Positions 26,613 through 35,537 of a stretch of DNA of 64,000 bases are shown one piece after another. The stretch covers positions 1,798,001-1,862,000 of the forward strand of contig NZ_CP044523.1 in NCBI RefSeq assembly GCF_008831545.1, given 5' to 3'. Within the stretch, counting starts at the first letter, position 1. Every line of letters starts with the position of its first letter. Both the position numbers and the translations under genes were made by a program. The notes below the pieces were generated by a model. It did no database searches. It had not been told where the DNA came from and saw nothing but the letters and a program-made list of their open reading frames with translations. Source of the stretch: Halorussus halophilus. Lineage in GTDB: Archaea > Halobacteriota > Halobacteria > Halobacteriales > Haladaptataceae.

Positions 26613-28991
26613 ATGGAAACGCGCACGGTCGAACAAGTGGAGGGCTGGGACTCCCGGTCGTTCTCCGGTGGGTACGACGGGTTGCGACAGCTCTCTGACA
26701 GGGAATTTTCGGGGGCCATCAACGCCCGTGGTGCGTGGCTGTTCATGCTCAACGGGCGCATCATTGGTATCTACGAGGGGTCACTCGAAAGCTTCGAGGA
26801 CGCGAGCGGAACCGCCTACAGTGCTCCCCATCCCTCTCTCCCACTGCTGTTTAGCATGCGAGAGAAGGGTGGCGAGACGCAGGCGAAGTACTACACCAAC
26901 GACACGGCCCTCTCGGAGGCCGACTCGACGCTGAAGAGTGGGAACTTCACCGGTTTCATCGAACTCAGCGAGAACGTTCTGAGCGGGGACTACTACGTCG
27001 CCTACTACGGAGGGCGGTCGATGAGTGTGGCCTTCGTCGGCGCGAGCGAGCAGGTCGTCACCGGCGACGACGCCTTCCAGCGGGCTAACGACGAAGTCGG
27101 CATCTACGAAGTCCGGAACGTGGACTTAGACGTCATCGACGTTCCCGAATCCGAGACGGACGAAGAGCCAGCGGCCTCCGGGTCCGCAGGTGCTGGTGCT
27201 GCAACTGGGGCCGGTGCAACCGGAGCAGCGGCTGGTGCCGCCGGAGCAGGACAGGCCACTGGAAGCAGTGGGGCGAGCGAATCGAACAAGTCAACGGCGA
27301 CTGAATCGACGACCGAAGCGACGGGCGACTACGAGTCCTTCGACCCGAGTGGCGGGAAAACGGCCGATTCCGACCCGAGTCCAGAAGCAGGGAGTACGGC
27401 CGGGTCTTCTGATGCGCACGAACAGACTGGTGAATCGAATGCCCAATCGACTGACTCGGCGACGGAGACGGCCGAGCAGTCACGAACTGAGCGCAGCGAG
27501 CGCACTGCTGCAGAATCTGACGCCGCCAGCCAAGCCAGCACGAACCAGTCGGGCAGTCAGAGTGCGTCGCAATCGGCCAGTGAGTCGCCAGCGCAGTCGT
27601 CAGAAGCCTCGGCTTCGACTCCAGCGTCGAAGGCGTCCGATCCGGAGACACCTGCCGAACCGAACACAGAAGCGAGTTCGAGCGAGAAAGCGGCAGCCGC
27701 AAGTTCTGGTGCTGGCGCCGAAACGGACGCCGACGGGGCTGCGTTCGACGACGAAGAGGAGTGGCGCGAGACGACGACGATTCCCTCGCTGAACCCCGAC
27801 CGGAGCAAGTCCCAATCGAAGTCGAAGGCTGCGGGCGCAGGTGCGTCGAACGCTGCGAGCGCGGCGGCAGGGACCACCGAAAGAGCGACGAGTACGTCGA
27901 GTCAGTCCGCCAGTGGAGCGGGGTCGTCCAGCGACCAGAGTACGCCGTCGGAACAGTCTGCTCGTAGTTCGTCCGCGCAGTCGAGTTCGCGTAGCTCCGG
28001 TAGTTCCGCCGAGCGACAGTCGAACAGTACTGCGCAGTCCGCACAAGCTTCGAGTACAGAACAACACTCCCAGTCGAACGAACGCACCGAGCAGTTACGC
28101 TCGAAGCTCAAGCAGAGCCAACAGCAGGTCGAGCAGTTAGAACAGCGCGTTTCGACGGTCGAGTCCGAGCGCGACGAACTGAAGCGCGAACGCGACACCC
28201 TCCGCCAAGAGGTCGAACGACTAGAATCGAAGCTCTCGGCGGCCCAGCAGGGCGGCGGGACGAGCGCCGGAACACAGCTCACCGTCGCACAGGCGTTCGA
28301 GGGAACGAACCTGTTCGTCCGCTATCAGTCGAAGGGGAAGGCGACCTTAGACGAAGCCGCGCAAGGTAACGCGGACCCGGACGACGTGAACGCGAACCTC
28401 CAACTCGAACACCACACGCAGTTCGACGCCGACGACGTGGCCGTCGATGGAGAGGAGTTCGACGCCTTCCTGACCGACTCCTTCGAGTACCGGTTCGCGT
28501 CGTGGGTCGTCGAGAACCTCCTGTACGAAATCCGCGACACTGGCCATCGTGGCAGTCTGAAGGACCTCTACGACGCCATCCCGAAGGTGGACCGCGTGGA
28601 CTTCCACGGTTCGGTCAGCGCAGGCGAGGACGAGGACGGCACGCGCCAAGAGTCGTTCGACGTCATCATGCGCGACCGGATGGGCAACCCGCTCGTGGCG
28701 GCAGACCTCAACGCCTCGCGTGACCCGACGACCGGCGAGATGATGGGGTCGCTGGTGGACGCCTCGACGGGCGTCGCAGAGGCCCACGAGGAACTCGCTG
28801 GCGCGTTCCAAGTCACTGCGAGCTTCTTCGAACCGGCCGCGCTCGAAACTGCCGAGAACGCGACTAGCGGCGGGTTCCTGAGCCGCGAAAAGAGAGAGAG
28901 CTTCGTCAAGCTCTCTCGAAAGCGGGGGTTCCACCTCTGCTTGGTGGAGTCACGTAGTGGCGGTTTCCACCTGAACGTCCCCGAACTGTAG
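26613..28991 (+). CDS. Large haloarchaeal protein with Ser/Ala-rich linker and coiled coil (DUF7527-like)
   Basis: A 792-residue protein in three parts. Residues 1-180 are a folded domain (RTVEQVEGWDSRSFSGGYDG, GAWLFMLNGRIIGIYEG). Residues about 190-490 are low-complexity Ser/Ala/Thr/Gln/Glu sequence. A coiled coil (LRSKLKQSQQQVEQLEQRVS) follows at about 495-545. The last 240 residues form a second folded domain (TVAQAFEGTNLFVRYQSKG, DVIMRDRMGNPLVAADLNA). No signal peptide or transmembrane helix is present. I recall similar haloarchaeal proteins as DUF7527, without a known function. Confidence 0.7.
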   Translation: METRTVEQVEGWDSRSFSGGYDGLRQLSDREFSGAINARGAWLFMLNGRIIGIYEGSLESFEDASGTAYSAPHPSLPLLFSMREKGGETQAKYYTNDTALSEADSTLKSGNFTGFIELSENVLSGDYYVAYYGGRSMSVAFVGASEQVVTGDDAFQRANDEVGIYEVRNVDLDVIDVPESETDEEPAASGSAGAGAATGAGATGAAAGAAGAGQATGSSGASESNKSTATESTTEATGDYESFDPSGGKTADSDPSPEAGSTAGSSDAHEQTGESNAQSTDSATETAEQSRTERSERTAAESDAASQASTNQSGSQSASQSASESPAQSSEASASTPASKASDPETPAEPNTEASSSEKAAAASSGAGAETDADGAAFDDEEEWRETTTIPSLNPDRSKSQSKSKAAGAGASNAASAAAGTTERATSTSSQSASGAGSSSDQSTPSEQSARSSSAQSSSRSSGSSAERQSNSTAQSAQASSTEQHSQSNERTEQLRSKLKQSQQQVEQLEQRVSTVESERDELKRERDTLRQEVERLESKLSAAQQGGGTSAGTQLTVAQAFEGTNLFVRYQSKGKATLDEAAQGNADPDDVNANLQLEHHTQFDADDVAVDGEEFDAFLTDSFEYRFASWVVENLLYEIRDTGHRGSLKDLYDAIPKVDRVDFHGSVSAGEDEDGTRQESFDVIMRDRMGNPLVAADLNASRDPTTGEMMGSLVDASTGVAEAHEELAGAFQVTASFFEPAALETAENATSGGFLSREKRESFVKLSRKRGFHLCLVESRSGGFHLNVPEL

Positions 28992-29103
28992 TATCGCCTC
29001 GTTTTCGCGTTTTGTCTCGTTTGCAACCGCAGTTACAGAAGTGACACAGCGAATAGCTGGGGGACACTTCACAGGGCGTGCAAACGAGACAGTAGGTAGT
29101 TAG

Positions 29104-29406
29104 TTACTCTGCTTCGGCGGTTTCGCCGATCTTCATGCCTTCGAGTTTGTCGTTGATCTCGTTGATCTTGTCGTCGAGTTCGGCGACGAACTCCGAGGTG
29201 CGCTCGGTCGTGATGGCACCTTGGCTCGATGGCTCGATGAGGTTCTCTTCTTCGAGGACGCGCAGGGAGTAGCGCACCTTGTGGTGCGGGTAGCCCGTCT
29301 CGTTCGACATCTTCACGATGCCGATAGGCTCGCTCTCGATTACCATCTTCAGAACCTGCAGGTGACGTTCCAACATATCGACTTCCTTCTCAAGTCGGTC
29401 TATCAT
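29104..29406 (-). CDS. Small HTH protein with N-terminal coiled coil
   Basis: A 100-residue protein: a helix MIDRLEKEVDMLERHLQVLK, a winged-helix segment (GIVKMSNETGYPHHKVRYSL then RVLEEENLIEPSSQGAI) and a second helix (FVAELDDKINEINDKLEGMK). The layout fits an archaeal dimeric transcriptional regulator family. It is divergent from purA. The strong TATA element 27-34 bp upstream indicates leaderless expression. Confidence 0.8.
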   Translation of the reverse strand: MIDRLEKEVDMLERHLQVLKMVIESEPIGIVKMSNETGYPHHKVRYSLRVLEEENLIEPSSQGAITTERTSEFVAELDDKINEINDKLEGMKIGETAEAE

Positions 29407-29432
29407 GGCATGTGTTAACTTGTCTTAGAGGC

Positions 29433-29440
29433 TTTTAAAA
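29433..29440 (-). promoter_or_regulatory. TATA element of the HTH gene
   Basis: TTTTAAAA lies 27-34 bp upstream of the ATG at 29406. Confidence 0.6.
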
Positions 29441-29645
29441 GTTGTTGTCGAAGACCGCAGAATCGCAGGACGTTGTTCGAATATTTCTGGTGCTAGTAGT
29501 TAACAGTTCTGGCCTCGGCTGGTGACAGATATCCTCGAAAGTGCGTTATGATGTGCTGACAGCCACTGTTTTATGCACGTTCGTGTATTTTCGGATGAGA
29601 AAGACCGTAATCGGTTTAGGAAGTGCGCGAGAACCATTCGGCGTA

Positions 29646-31010
29646 ATGACCGTAACCATCGTCGGTTCACAACTCGGCGACGAGGGAAAAGGCGGCATCG
29701 TGGACGTTTGGGGCGACGCCGCCGACGTAGTCGCCCGCTATCAGGGCGGGGACAACGCAGGCCACACCGTCGTCGAGGACGGCACTGAGTACAAACTCTC
29801 GCTCGTGCCGAGCGGCGCGGTGCGAGGGAAAGTCGGCGTTCTCGGCAACGGCTGTGTCATCAACCCCGAGACGCTGTTCGAGGAGATAGACGCACTTCGA
29901 GAACGCGGACTGGACCCCGACGTTCGCGTGGCGCGGCGCGCACACGTCATCCTCCCCTATCACCGAGTGCTGGACGGCATCGAAGAAGAGGTCAAGAGCG
30001 ACTCGGACGTGAAGGTGGGAACGACCGGTCGCGGAATCGGCCCGACCTACGAGGACAAGATGGGCCGCCGAGGCATCCGCGTCGGCGACCTGCTCGACCC
30101 CGACGTCCTCCGCGAGAAACTGGAGTACGTCGTCCCGCAGAAGCGCGCGCTCGCCGAAGACGTGTTCGGCGTCGAAGTCGGCGAAGAGTTCGACATCGCC
30201 GCGCTCTACGACCAGTACAAACGCTACGGGGAGCGTCTCGAAGAGAACGACATGACCGTCGCCGCGGGCGAGTTCCTCGCCGACCGGATGGACGACGGCG
30301 AGGAAGTCATGTTCGAGGGTGCGCAGGGAACCATCATCGACATCGACCACGGCAACTACCCGTACGTCACTTCCTCGAATCCGACCGCTGGCGGCGCGGC
30401 GACAGGCACCGGTCTCAGCCCCGGCGTCGTCGGCGGTGGCGAAATCGTCGGCATCGTCAAAGCGTACCTCACGCGCGTCGGGAGCGGTCCACTACCGACG
30501 GAACTCGGTGGCGTCGAAGGCGACACCCCCGGCTACGACGAACAGGGCGCAGGCGAAAACGAGGAACTCGCCACGTACATTCGCGAAGAAGGTGGCGAGT
30601 ACGGCACAGTCACCGGCCGCCCGCGCCGCGTCGGCTGGCTCGACATGCCGATGCTTCGGCACTCCACGCGAGCGAATGGCTTCACTGGTCTCGCAGTCAA
30701 CCACATCGACGTGCTGTCCGGACTCGACGAAGTGAAAGTCGGCCACAGCTACGACCTCCGCGGCGAGGAGCGTTTCACCATCCCCGCGACCACGGAGATG
30801 TGGAGCGAGTGCGAACCGAACTTCAAGAGTTTCGAGGGCTGGGAGTCCGTCGATTGGGGCGAGGTCGCCGAGACCGGATACGACGCCATCCCGGCGAACG
30901 CACGGACCTACCTCGAATACGTTAGCGACGAACTCGACACGGACATCTACGCGGTTGGCGTCGGTCCCGGCCGAGAAGAGACCGTCGTCGTAGAGGACCC
31001 CTTCGCGTAG
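29646..31010 (+). CDS. purA: Adenylosuccinate synthetase
   Basis: A 454-residue enzyme starting MTVTIVGSQLGDEGKGGIVD, which holds the GTP P-loop GDEGKGG. FEGAQGTIIDIDHGNYPYVT and VEGDTPGYDEQ are further family motifs. It joins IMP and aspartate using GTP in AMP synthesis. The frame is open 35 codons upstream, but the ATG at 29646 is where the family begins. It stands alone, divergent from the HTH gene; purL is elsewhere in the window. Confidence 0.97.
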   Translation: MTVTIVGSQLGDEGKGGIVDVWGDAADVVARYQGGDNAGHTVVEDGTEYKLSLVPSGAVRGKVGVLGNGCVINPETLFEEIDALRERGLDPDVRVARRAHVILPYHRVLDGIEEEVKSDSDVKVGTTGRGIGPTYEDKMGRRGIRVGDLLDPDVLREKLEYVVPQKRALAEDVFGVEVGEEFDIAALYDQYKRYGERLEENDMTVAAGEFLADRMDDGEEVMFEGAQGTIIDIDHGNYPYVTSSNPTAGGAATGTGLSPGVVGGGEIVGIVKAYLTRVGSGPLPTELGGVEGDTPGYDEQGAGENEELATYIREEGGEYGTVTGRPRRVGWLDMPMLRHSTRANGFTGLAVNHIDVLSGLDEVKVGHSYDLRGEERFTIPATTEMWSECEPNFKSFEGWESVDWGEVAETGYDAIPANARTYLEYVSDELDTDIYAVGVGPGREETVVVEDPFA

Positions 31011-31203
31011 TTGGGCCTCTCGTCGCGTAGTCGAACCTCCTGTCCTCTCTACGCGGACGTTTTCTCTTTCGGACCTGTCGGTGTCAGACGAACATATTTT
31101 AAGGAATTTTAGTCACACTCTATTAGCGGGTTGGTCGGGGAGGCGTGACGCGACTGTCGAGGAGCGTCGTCTGTGTCAGTCAGCCTCGACGCCCGAGAGA
31201 AGC

Positions 31204-31527
31204 ATGCGGAAGGTCGAACTCATCTATCTCCACGCGCTGTTCGCACAGTTGTACGAGCACGTGGCGAGACGACGGGACCTCCAATCGGACGCGTTCGAGG
31301 AGTACGAGACGAGCGCAGTCGGCCCGTATCAGGTCCAACGCCGGAAAGCAGACCACGAGGCGGCGGTGCAGTTGCTGTCGAAGGGATTGGGCGCGTCATT
31401 GCTGGAAGTCGAACGGTCGAGCGAATCGGCGGAGTCGGTCAGGTCCGCCGACACAACGGAAGCGACCGAATCGCACGAACGTAGCCGCGAACCGACGAAG
31501 AACGGGTGTAAGCCCGCGCGGCAGTAG
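31204..31527 (+). CDS. UPF0058 family protein, second copy
   Basis: A 107-residue protein. MRKVELIYLHALFAQLYEHV, DLQSDAFEEYETSAVGPYQV and RRKADHEAAVQLLSKGLGAS align with the UPF0058 protein at 25816-26094. The C-terminal 35 residues are a Ser/Glu/Thr-rich extension absent from that copy. A TATA-like stretch at 31094-31103 suggests a leader of about 80 bases. Function unknown. Confidence 0.82.
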   Translation: MRKVELIYLHALFAQLYEHVARRRDLQSDAFEEYETSAVGPYQVQRRKADHEAAVQLLSKGLGASLLEVERSSESAESVRSADTTEATESHERSREPTKNGCKPARQ

Positions 31528-31678
31528 GTTTGCGCTCGCAGTCGAAGCAGGTGCGACGGTTCCCGATTCGTCGCCACGCCGCGCCGCGGAACAGTTTCTT
31601 CGAGAGGTGACGACGAGTAGCTACGCTCGGCCCACCGAACCCGTCACGCTTTTGCCCCGTCCGCTCACACCCACCTGT

Positions 31679-31870
31679 ATGAAGCAGTCGCTGATGGACA
31701 TCATCTGTTGCCCGCTGGACAAACAGGAGCTCGAACTTGACGCCGAGCGGGAGGAGGGCGAGGAGGTTCTCGAAGGAACCCTGACCTGCACGGAGTGTGG
31801 CGAAACCTACCCCATCGAGGACGGGATTCCGAACCTCCTGCCGCCGGACATGCGCGACATCGAGGCCTGA
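31679..31870 (+). CDS. Trm112-like methyltransferase partner
   Basis: A 63-residue zinc protein: MDIICCPLDKQELELDAERE, then TCTECGETYPIEDGIPNLLP. The CCPLD and CTECGETYPIEDGIPNLLP motifs match Trm112, the small subunit that activates several tRNA and rRNA methyltransferases in archaea. It is followed after about 40 bp by a membrane-anchored protein. Confidence 0.9.
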   Translation: MKQSLMDIICCPLDKQELELDAEREEGEEVLEGTLTCTECGETYPIEDGIPNLLPPDMRDIEA

Positions 31871-31909
31871 CGATACTTTTTTCTATTAGCCGTTTGAGGT
31901 TGGACTACT

Positions 31910-32509
31910 GTGTCCGAGAGTCTCTCCGTCAGCCTCAACGACGACCGCCTGCACGAGATTCGCACCGCGACAGCGTTCGAGGCGACGGGGTCGTTCCCGC
32001 TCCTGTTGAAGAACGGTGACGCCCCCGTCCACGTCCACCTGCACTTGGACGACGCACTCTCGGAAGTCGCGACGATTCCGGCGAACAACCACTACGTCGA
32101 TGCCGACTCGACTCGACAAGTGACCGTCGAAGTTCGGGACGGCGCTTACCCCGTCGAAGGCCGACTCAAGATAGTCACTGGCCACGGGGCGGAGACGGAG
32201 TACATCGACATCTCCATCGTCGAACCCGAAGACCGCGAAGACGCGGTCGATATCGACGGCACGCTCGCTACACCCGCCGCCCAATTCAAGCAACGCGCGA
32301 ACGCCGAGGACACGAACGAGGGCGACGCTGGTGGACTCGTATCTTCCATCGATACCGTACGCGAAAGCGCCCCAGTCCTCGCGTTCGCGGTGTTCGCAGT
32401 TCTCGTGGCCGGAGGGTCGGCCGTGCTTTCCCACAGCGGCGTGGTCTTCGTCGGTGCGCTGGTCGTCGTCGGAAGCGTCCTCGTCGCCGGATACCTACTG
32501 GTCGGGTAG
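31910..32509 (+). CDS. Membrane-anchored haloarchaeal protein (DUF7524-like)
   Basis: A 199-residue protein from a GTG. The first 100 residues are beta-rich (HVHLHLDDALSEVATIPANN, RQVTVEVRDGAYPVEGRLKI), and two C-terminal hydrophobic helices follow (VLAFAVFAVLVAGGSAVL and VVFVGALVVVGSVLVAGYLL). There is no signal peptide, so the soluble domain is probably cytoplasmic. Function unknown; the family name is from memory. It is probably co-transcribed with the next gene. Confidence 0.7.
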   Translation: MSESLSVSLNDDRLHEIRTATAFEATGSFPLLLKNGDAPVHVHLHLDDALSEVATIPANNHYVDADSTRQVTVEVRDGAYPVEGRLKIVTGHGAETEYIDISIVEPEDREDAVDIDGTLATPAAQFKQRANAEDTNEGDAGGLVSSIDTVRESAPVLAFAVFAVLVAGGSAVLSHSGVVFVGALVVVGSVLVAGYLLVG

Positions 32510-32555
32510 GTCGGTAATCGCATCGTTTTTCGCACTCGGGTTCGACCAGTCGCGC

Positions 32556-33071
32556 ATGTCACTTGCGGAAGACGCACGCGCCGCCGTTCGCCGCCGTCCG
32601 TTCCTCCTCGACGCGCTCCGGGCAGGCGTCCTGAACTACACTGCGGCCGCCCGATTTCTGGCCGAGGAACTGGACCGCGACGCGGACGTAGACGCTGTCG
32701 CGACCGCACTTCGCCGGTTCTCTGAATCGCTGGACGACTACGAAACTACCGACCGACGCGCACGCGTGAGCATGAAGAGTGGGCTTGGGGAATTAAAAGA
32801 TAGCAACGCCGGGGACGAACTCCTCGCAGTCGGCGACAGTGGGTTCGTTCCGGGAGAAGGTTCGCTGACCGGGATTCTCGCCACTGGAGCGGTCGATACG
32901 ACGGCACTGACCGCGGTTCTCGCGCGACTCGCCGCCGAAGAGGTCGAGATTCTCGCGGCAGGCGTCTCCGAAGCGGCGCTTCTCGTAGTGGTCGAGCGCC
33001 GCGACGGTCCGGATGCGGTGCGACTCGTCGAAGACGCACTCGACGTGGTGCCGCGTCACGGCTCTGCGTAG
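32556..33071 (+). CDS. Haloarchaeal protein with DNA-binding-like N-terminus and ACT-like fold
   Basis: A 171-residue protein. The N-terminal half (RRRPFLLDALRAGVLNYTAA, ARFLAEELDRDADVDAVATA) looks like a helical domain, possibly HTH. The C-terminal half (LTAVLARLAAEEVEILAAGV, SEAALLVVVERRDGPDAVRL) resembles an ACT or GlnB-like fold. It may be a regulator; no ligand can be named. I recall the pattern as DUF7523. Confidence 0.65.
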   Translation: MSLAEDARAAVRRRPFLLDALRAGVLNYTAAARFLAEELDRDADVDAVATALRRFSESLDDYETTDRRARVSMKSGLGELKDSNAGDELLAVGDSGFVPGEGSLTGILATGAVDTTALTAVLARLAAEEVEILAAGVSEAALLVVVERRDGPDAVRLVEDALDVVPRHGSA

Positions 33072-33110
33072 ATTTCCCGAAAAATAGGCGCGTAATGTTG
33101 TTACCGACGC

Positions 33111-33118
33111 TTTAAAAC
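33111..33118 (+). promoter_or_regulatory. TATA element of cysS
   Basis: TTTAAAAC lies 25-32 bp upstream of the cysS ATG, indicating a leaderless message. Confidence 0.6.
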
Positions 33119-33142
33119 GGCCGCTACGGATACTATTGTGCA

Positions 33143-34597
33143 ATGACGCTCCACGTGACGAACACGCTGACTGGCGAGCGTGAGACGTTCGAACCGCAGG
33201 ACCCCGAATCTGTACTGCTGTACTACTGCGGGTTGACCGTCTCGGACTTCGCCCACCTTGGCCACGCGCGGTCGTGGGTCCACGTAGACGTAATGCACCG
33301 CTGGCTCGAACACTCCGGCTACGACGTGCGCCACGTCGAGAACTTCACCGACGTGAACGAGAAAATCGTCGCCAGAATCGGCGAGGACGAGTTAGGCGAC
33401 AGCGAGGGCGAAATCGCACAGAAGTTCATCTCGGAAGTCATCGAGGACATGCGCTCGCTGAACCTCCTTCGGGCGGAGGTCTACCCCCGTGTCAGCGAGC
33501 ACATTCCGGAAATCATCGACCTCGTGGAGACGCTCATCGAGAAAGGCTACGCCTACGAGTCGAACGGCTCTGTCTACTTCGACGTGACGAAGTTCGAAGA
33601 GTACGGTAAGCTCTCGAACCAGCAAGTCGAGGAGATGGAGGCCCAAGGCGAGGAAGACGAACTTGCCGACAAGCGCCACGCTGCGGACTTCGCGCTCTGG
33701 AAAGCTGGGGAAGCACACCCGGACGACGCCTCTTCCGGGGGCCAAACGTGGGAGTCTCCGTGGAGCGAGGGCCGCCCCGGTTGGCACATCGAATGCTCGG
33801 CGATGAGTCAGACCCATCTGGGCGACACCATCGACATCCACGTCGGCGGCCAGGACCTCGTGTTCCCGCACCACGAGAACGAAATCGCTCAGAGCGAGGC
33901 CGCCACAGGGAAGCAGTTCGTCAACTACTGGCTTCACGTGCGCCTGCTCGAAACCGGCGGCGAGAAGATGTCGTCGAGTCTCCAGAACTACTTCACGGTG
34001 CGCAACGCGGTCGCGGAGTTCGGCGGCGACGCCATCCGGATGTTCCTGCTCTCGACGGCGTACAACAACCGCCAGACCTACAGCGAGGAAGTTCTCGAAG
34101 AGGCCGTCGAACGCTGGGAGCGACTCGAACGCGGCTACGAACGGGCCGTCGAAGCGGTCGATAGCCCCACCGCGCGAACGAAAGTCGAAGACGACGCGCT
34201 TCGCGCCGCAGTCGCCGAGACTCGCGACACCTTCGCGGAAGCGATGAACGACGACTTCAACACCCGCGAAGCCATCACCGCCCTGCTCGAACTCGTGAGT
34301 GCGGTGAACAAACACCTCGACAGCAACGAGGAATACGACTATCGGGCGCTCTGCGACGCCGTCGAGACGTTCGAAGAACTCGGCGAAGACGTACTCGGCT
34401 TCGCACTCGTCGGCGACGGCGAAGGCGACGTCCACCTGCTCGAAGAGGTGGTCGAACTCGTCCTCGACCTGCGCGAGCAGGAACGGGACTCCGGCAACTA
34501 CGAGCGCGCCGACGAGTTGCGCGACGACTTGGAAGCGCTCGGCGTCGAAGTGCAGGACACCGACGAGGGACCGACGTTCCGCCTCGGCGACACGTAG
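33143..34597 (+). CDS. cysS: Cysteinyl-tRNA synthetase
   Basis: A 484-residue class I synthetase. The zinc ligand region is YYCGLTVSDFAHLGHARSWV, which includes the HIGH motif as HLGH. IECSAMS, PHHENEIAQSEA and the KMSKS equivalent EKMSSSLQNYF follow in order. It charges tRNA-Cys directly. All catalytic elements are present. Confidence 0.97.
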   Translation: MTLHVTNTLTGERETFEPQDPESVLLYYCGLTVSDFAHLGHARSWVHVDVMHRWLEHSGYDVRHVENFTDVNEKIVARIGEDELGDSEGEIAQKFISEVIEDMRSLNLLRAEVYPRVSEHIPEIIDLVETLIEKGYAYESNGSVYFDVTKFEEYGKLSNQQVEEMEAQGEEDELADKRHAADFALWKAGEAHPDDASSGGQTWESPWSEGRPGWHIECSAMSQTHLGDTIDIHVGGQDLVFPHHENEIAQSEAATGKQFVNYWLHVRLLETGGEKMSSSLQNYFTVRNAVAEFGGDAIRMFLLSTAYNNRQTYSEEVLEEAVERWERLERGYERAVEAVDSPTARTKVEDDALRAAVAETRDTFAEAMNDDFNTREAITALLELVSAVNKHLDSNEEYDYRALCDAVETFEELGEDVLGFALVGDGEGDVHLLEEVVELVLDLREQERDSGNYERADELRDDLEALGVEVQDTDEGPTFRLGDT

Positions 34598-34660
34598 AAC
34601 CCCATATACACCAGTTCTCGGTCGCCGGATTGATTACCTCCCCCTGTATTGGCCGTTTAC

Positions 34661-35299
34661 ATGACACGGAGCGCAGTTGCTGGCGTCGCATTGGCGTTGC
34701 TACTCGTCACGAGCGGTTGCGTCGGGATGCTATCGGGACCGGTCACGTTCACGGCCTCCGAGGCGACCGTCGAGGATGCGGCCTTGCAAGACACCGGCTA
34801 CGAGAAGAATCGCACGACAGAGATGACCGTGAGTCGGACGTTCTCCGCGGCGGGCCAGAGCAAGGAAGTGAAAGTGACTAACTGGGTCTCCGAGTACCAC
34901 CAGAGCGTCGGCATTCCCGGCATCGCCGAACAGCGCACGGCAGTCTTCGCTACCTTCTCCAGTCCGCAGGTCGAAGTCGTCGGGAAGTCGTTCAACCCGC
35001 TCGACAAGTACAACAATCGCAAACTCGCGGAGCAGTTCACGGCCAAGTTCGAGAACGTCGATATCCAGAAGGAGGTTAGCACGCGGCAGGTCACGATGCT
35101 CGGCAACGAGACGACCGTCTCGAAGTACGAAGCGACCGTGACGACGGTCGCTGGTATCCAGTTCGACGCGTACCTGCACGTCACCAAAGTCAAACACGGC
35201 AACGACCACGTCGTCGCGTTAGCCGTCTACCCCAAGCAACTCAGCGACCACGACCAGAAAGTAGACCGTCTCATCGAAGGCATCGAACACGAAGCGTAG
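34661..35299 (+). CDS. Lipoprotein, DUF6517-like
   Basis: A 212-residue protein starting MTRSAVAGVALALLLVTSGC, a lipoprotein signal with the lipobox cysteine at residue 20. The mature part (about 190 residues) is soluble and beta-rich, with VTFTASEATVEDAALQDTGY, VVGKSFNPLDKYNNRKLAE and IQFDAYLHVTKVKHGNDHVV. It should sit on the outer face of the membrane. I recall this as the haloarchaeal DUF6517 family; function unknown. Confidence 0.8.
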   Translation: MTRSAVAGVALALLLVTSGCVGMLSGPVTFTASEATVEDAALQDTGYEKNRTTEMTVSRTFSAAGQSKEVKVTNWVSEYHQSVGIPGIAEQRTAVFATFSSPQVEVVGKSFNPLDKYNNRKLAEQFTAKFENVDIQKEVSTRQVTMLGNETTVSKYEATVTTVAGIQFDAYLHVTKVKHGNDHVVALAVYPKQLSDHDQKVDRLIEGIEHEA

Positions 35300-35372
35300 C
35301 GTCTCGGCTTCCCTTCGACCTCGTCTGGATTTCTCCGATAACACTTTGCGTGCCGACGTATCAGCGAACCAC

Positions 35373-35537
35373 ATGAACACCGCGATGGCCGCCGGTCTCG
35401 GGTTCACCCTCGCCGGACTGGTCGGCTACCTCGTCGGACTCACCACCGCCTATCCCGGCCGGGCGTTTTCCGTGACTAGCGTGATGGTCGGGATTGCGCT
35501 TCTCGTCGTCGGTGCGGATGGAGGTGCAGAGACGTGA
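35373..35537 (+). CDS. 54-residue membrane protein coupled to corA
   Basis: Two hydrophobic helices: MAAGLGFTLAGLVGYLVGLT and SVTSVMVGIALLVVGAD, with almost no other sequence. Its stop overlaps the GTG of corA by four bases, so it is translated with the transporter. Function unknown. Confidence 0.65.
   Translation: MNTAMAAGLGFTLAGLVGYLVGLTTAYPGRAFSVTSVMVGIALLVVGADGGAET

Noticed and set aside
26337-26636. Short frames across the hairpin cluster
   Set aside because: They translate palindromes; no homologue or start signal, and they are better explained as structured noncoding DNA.
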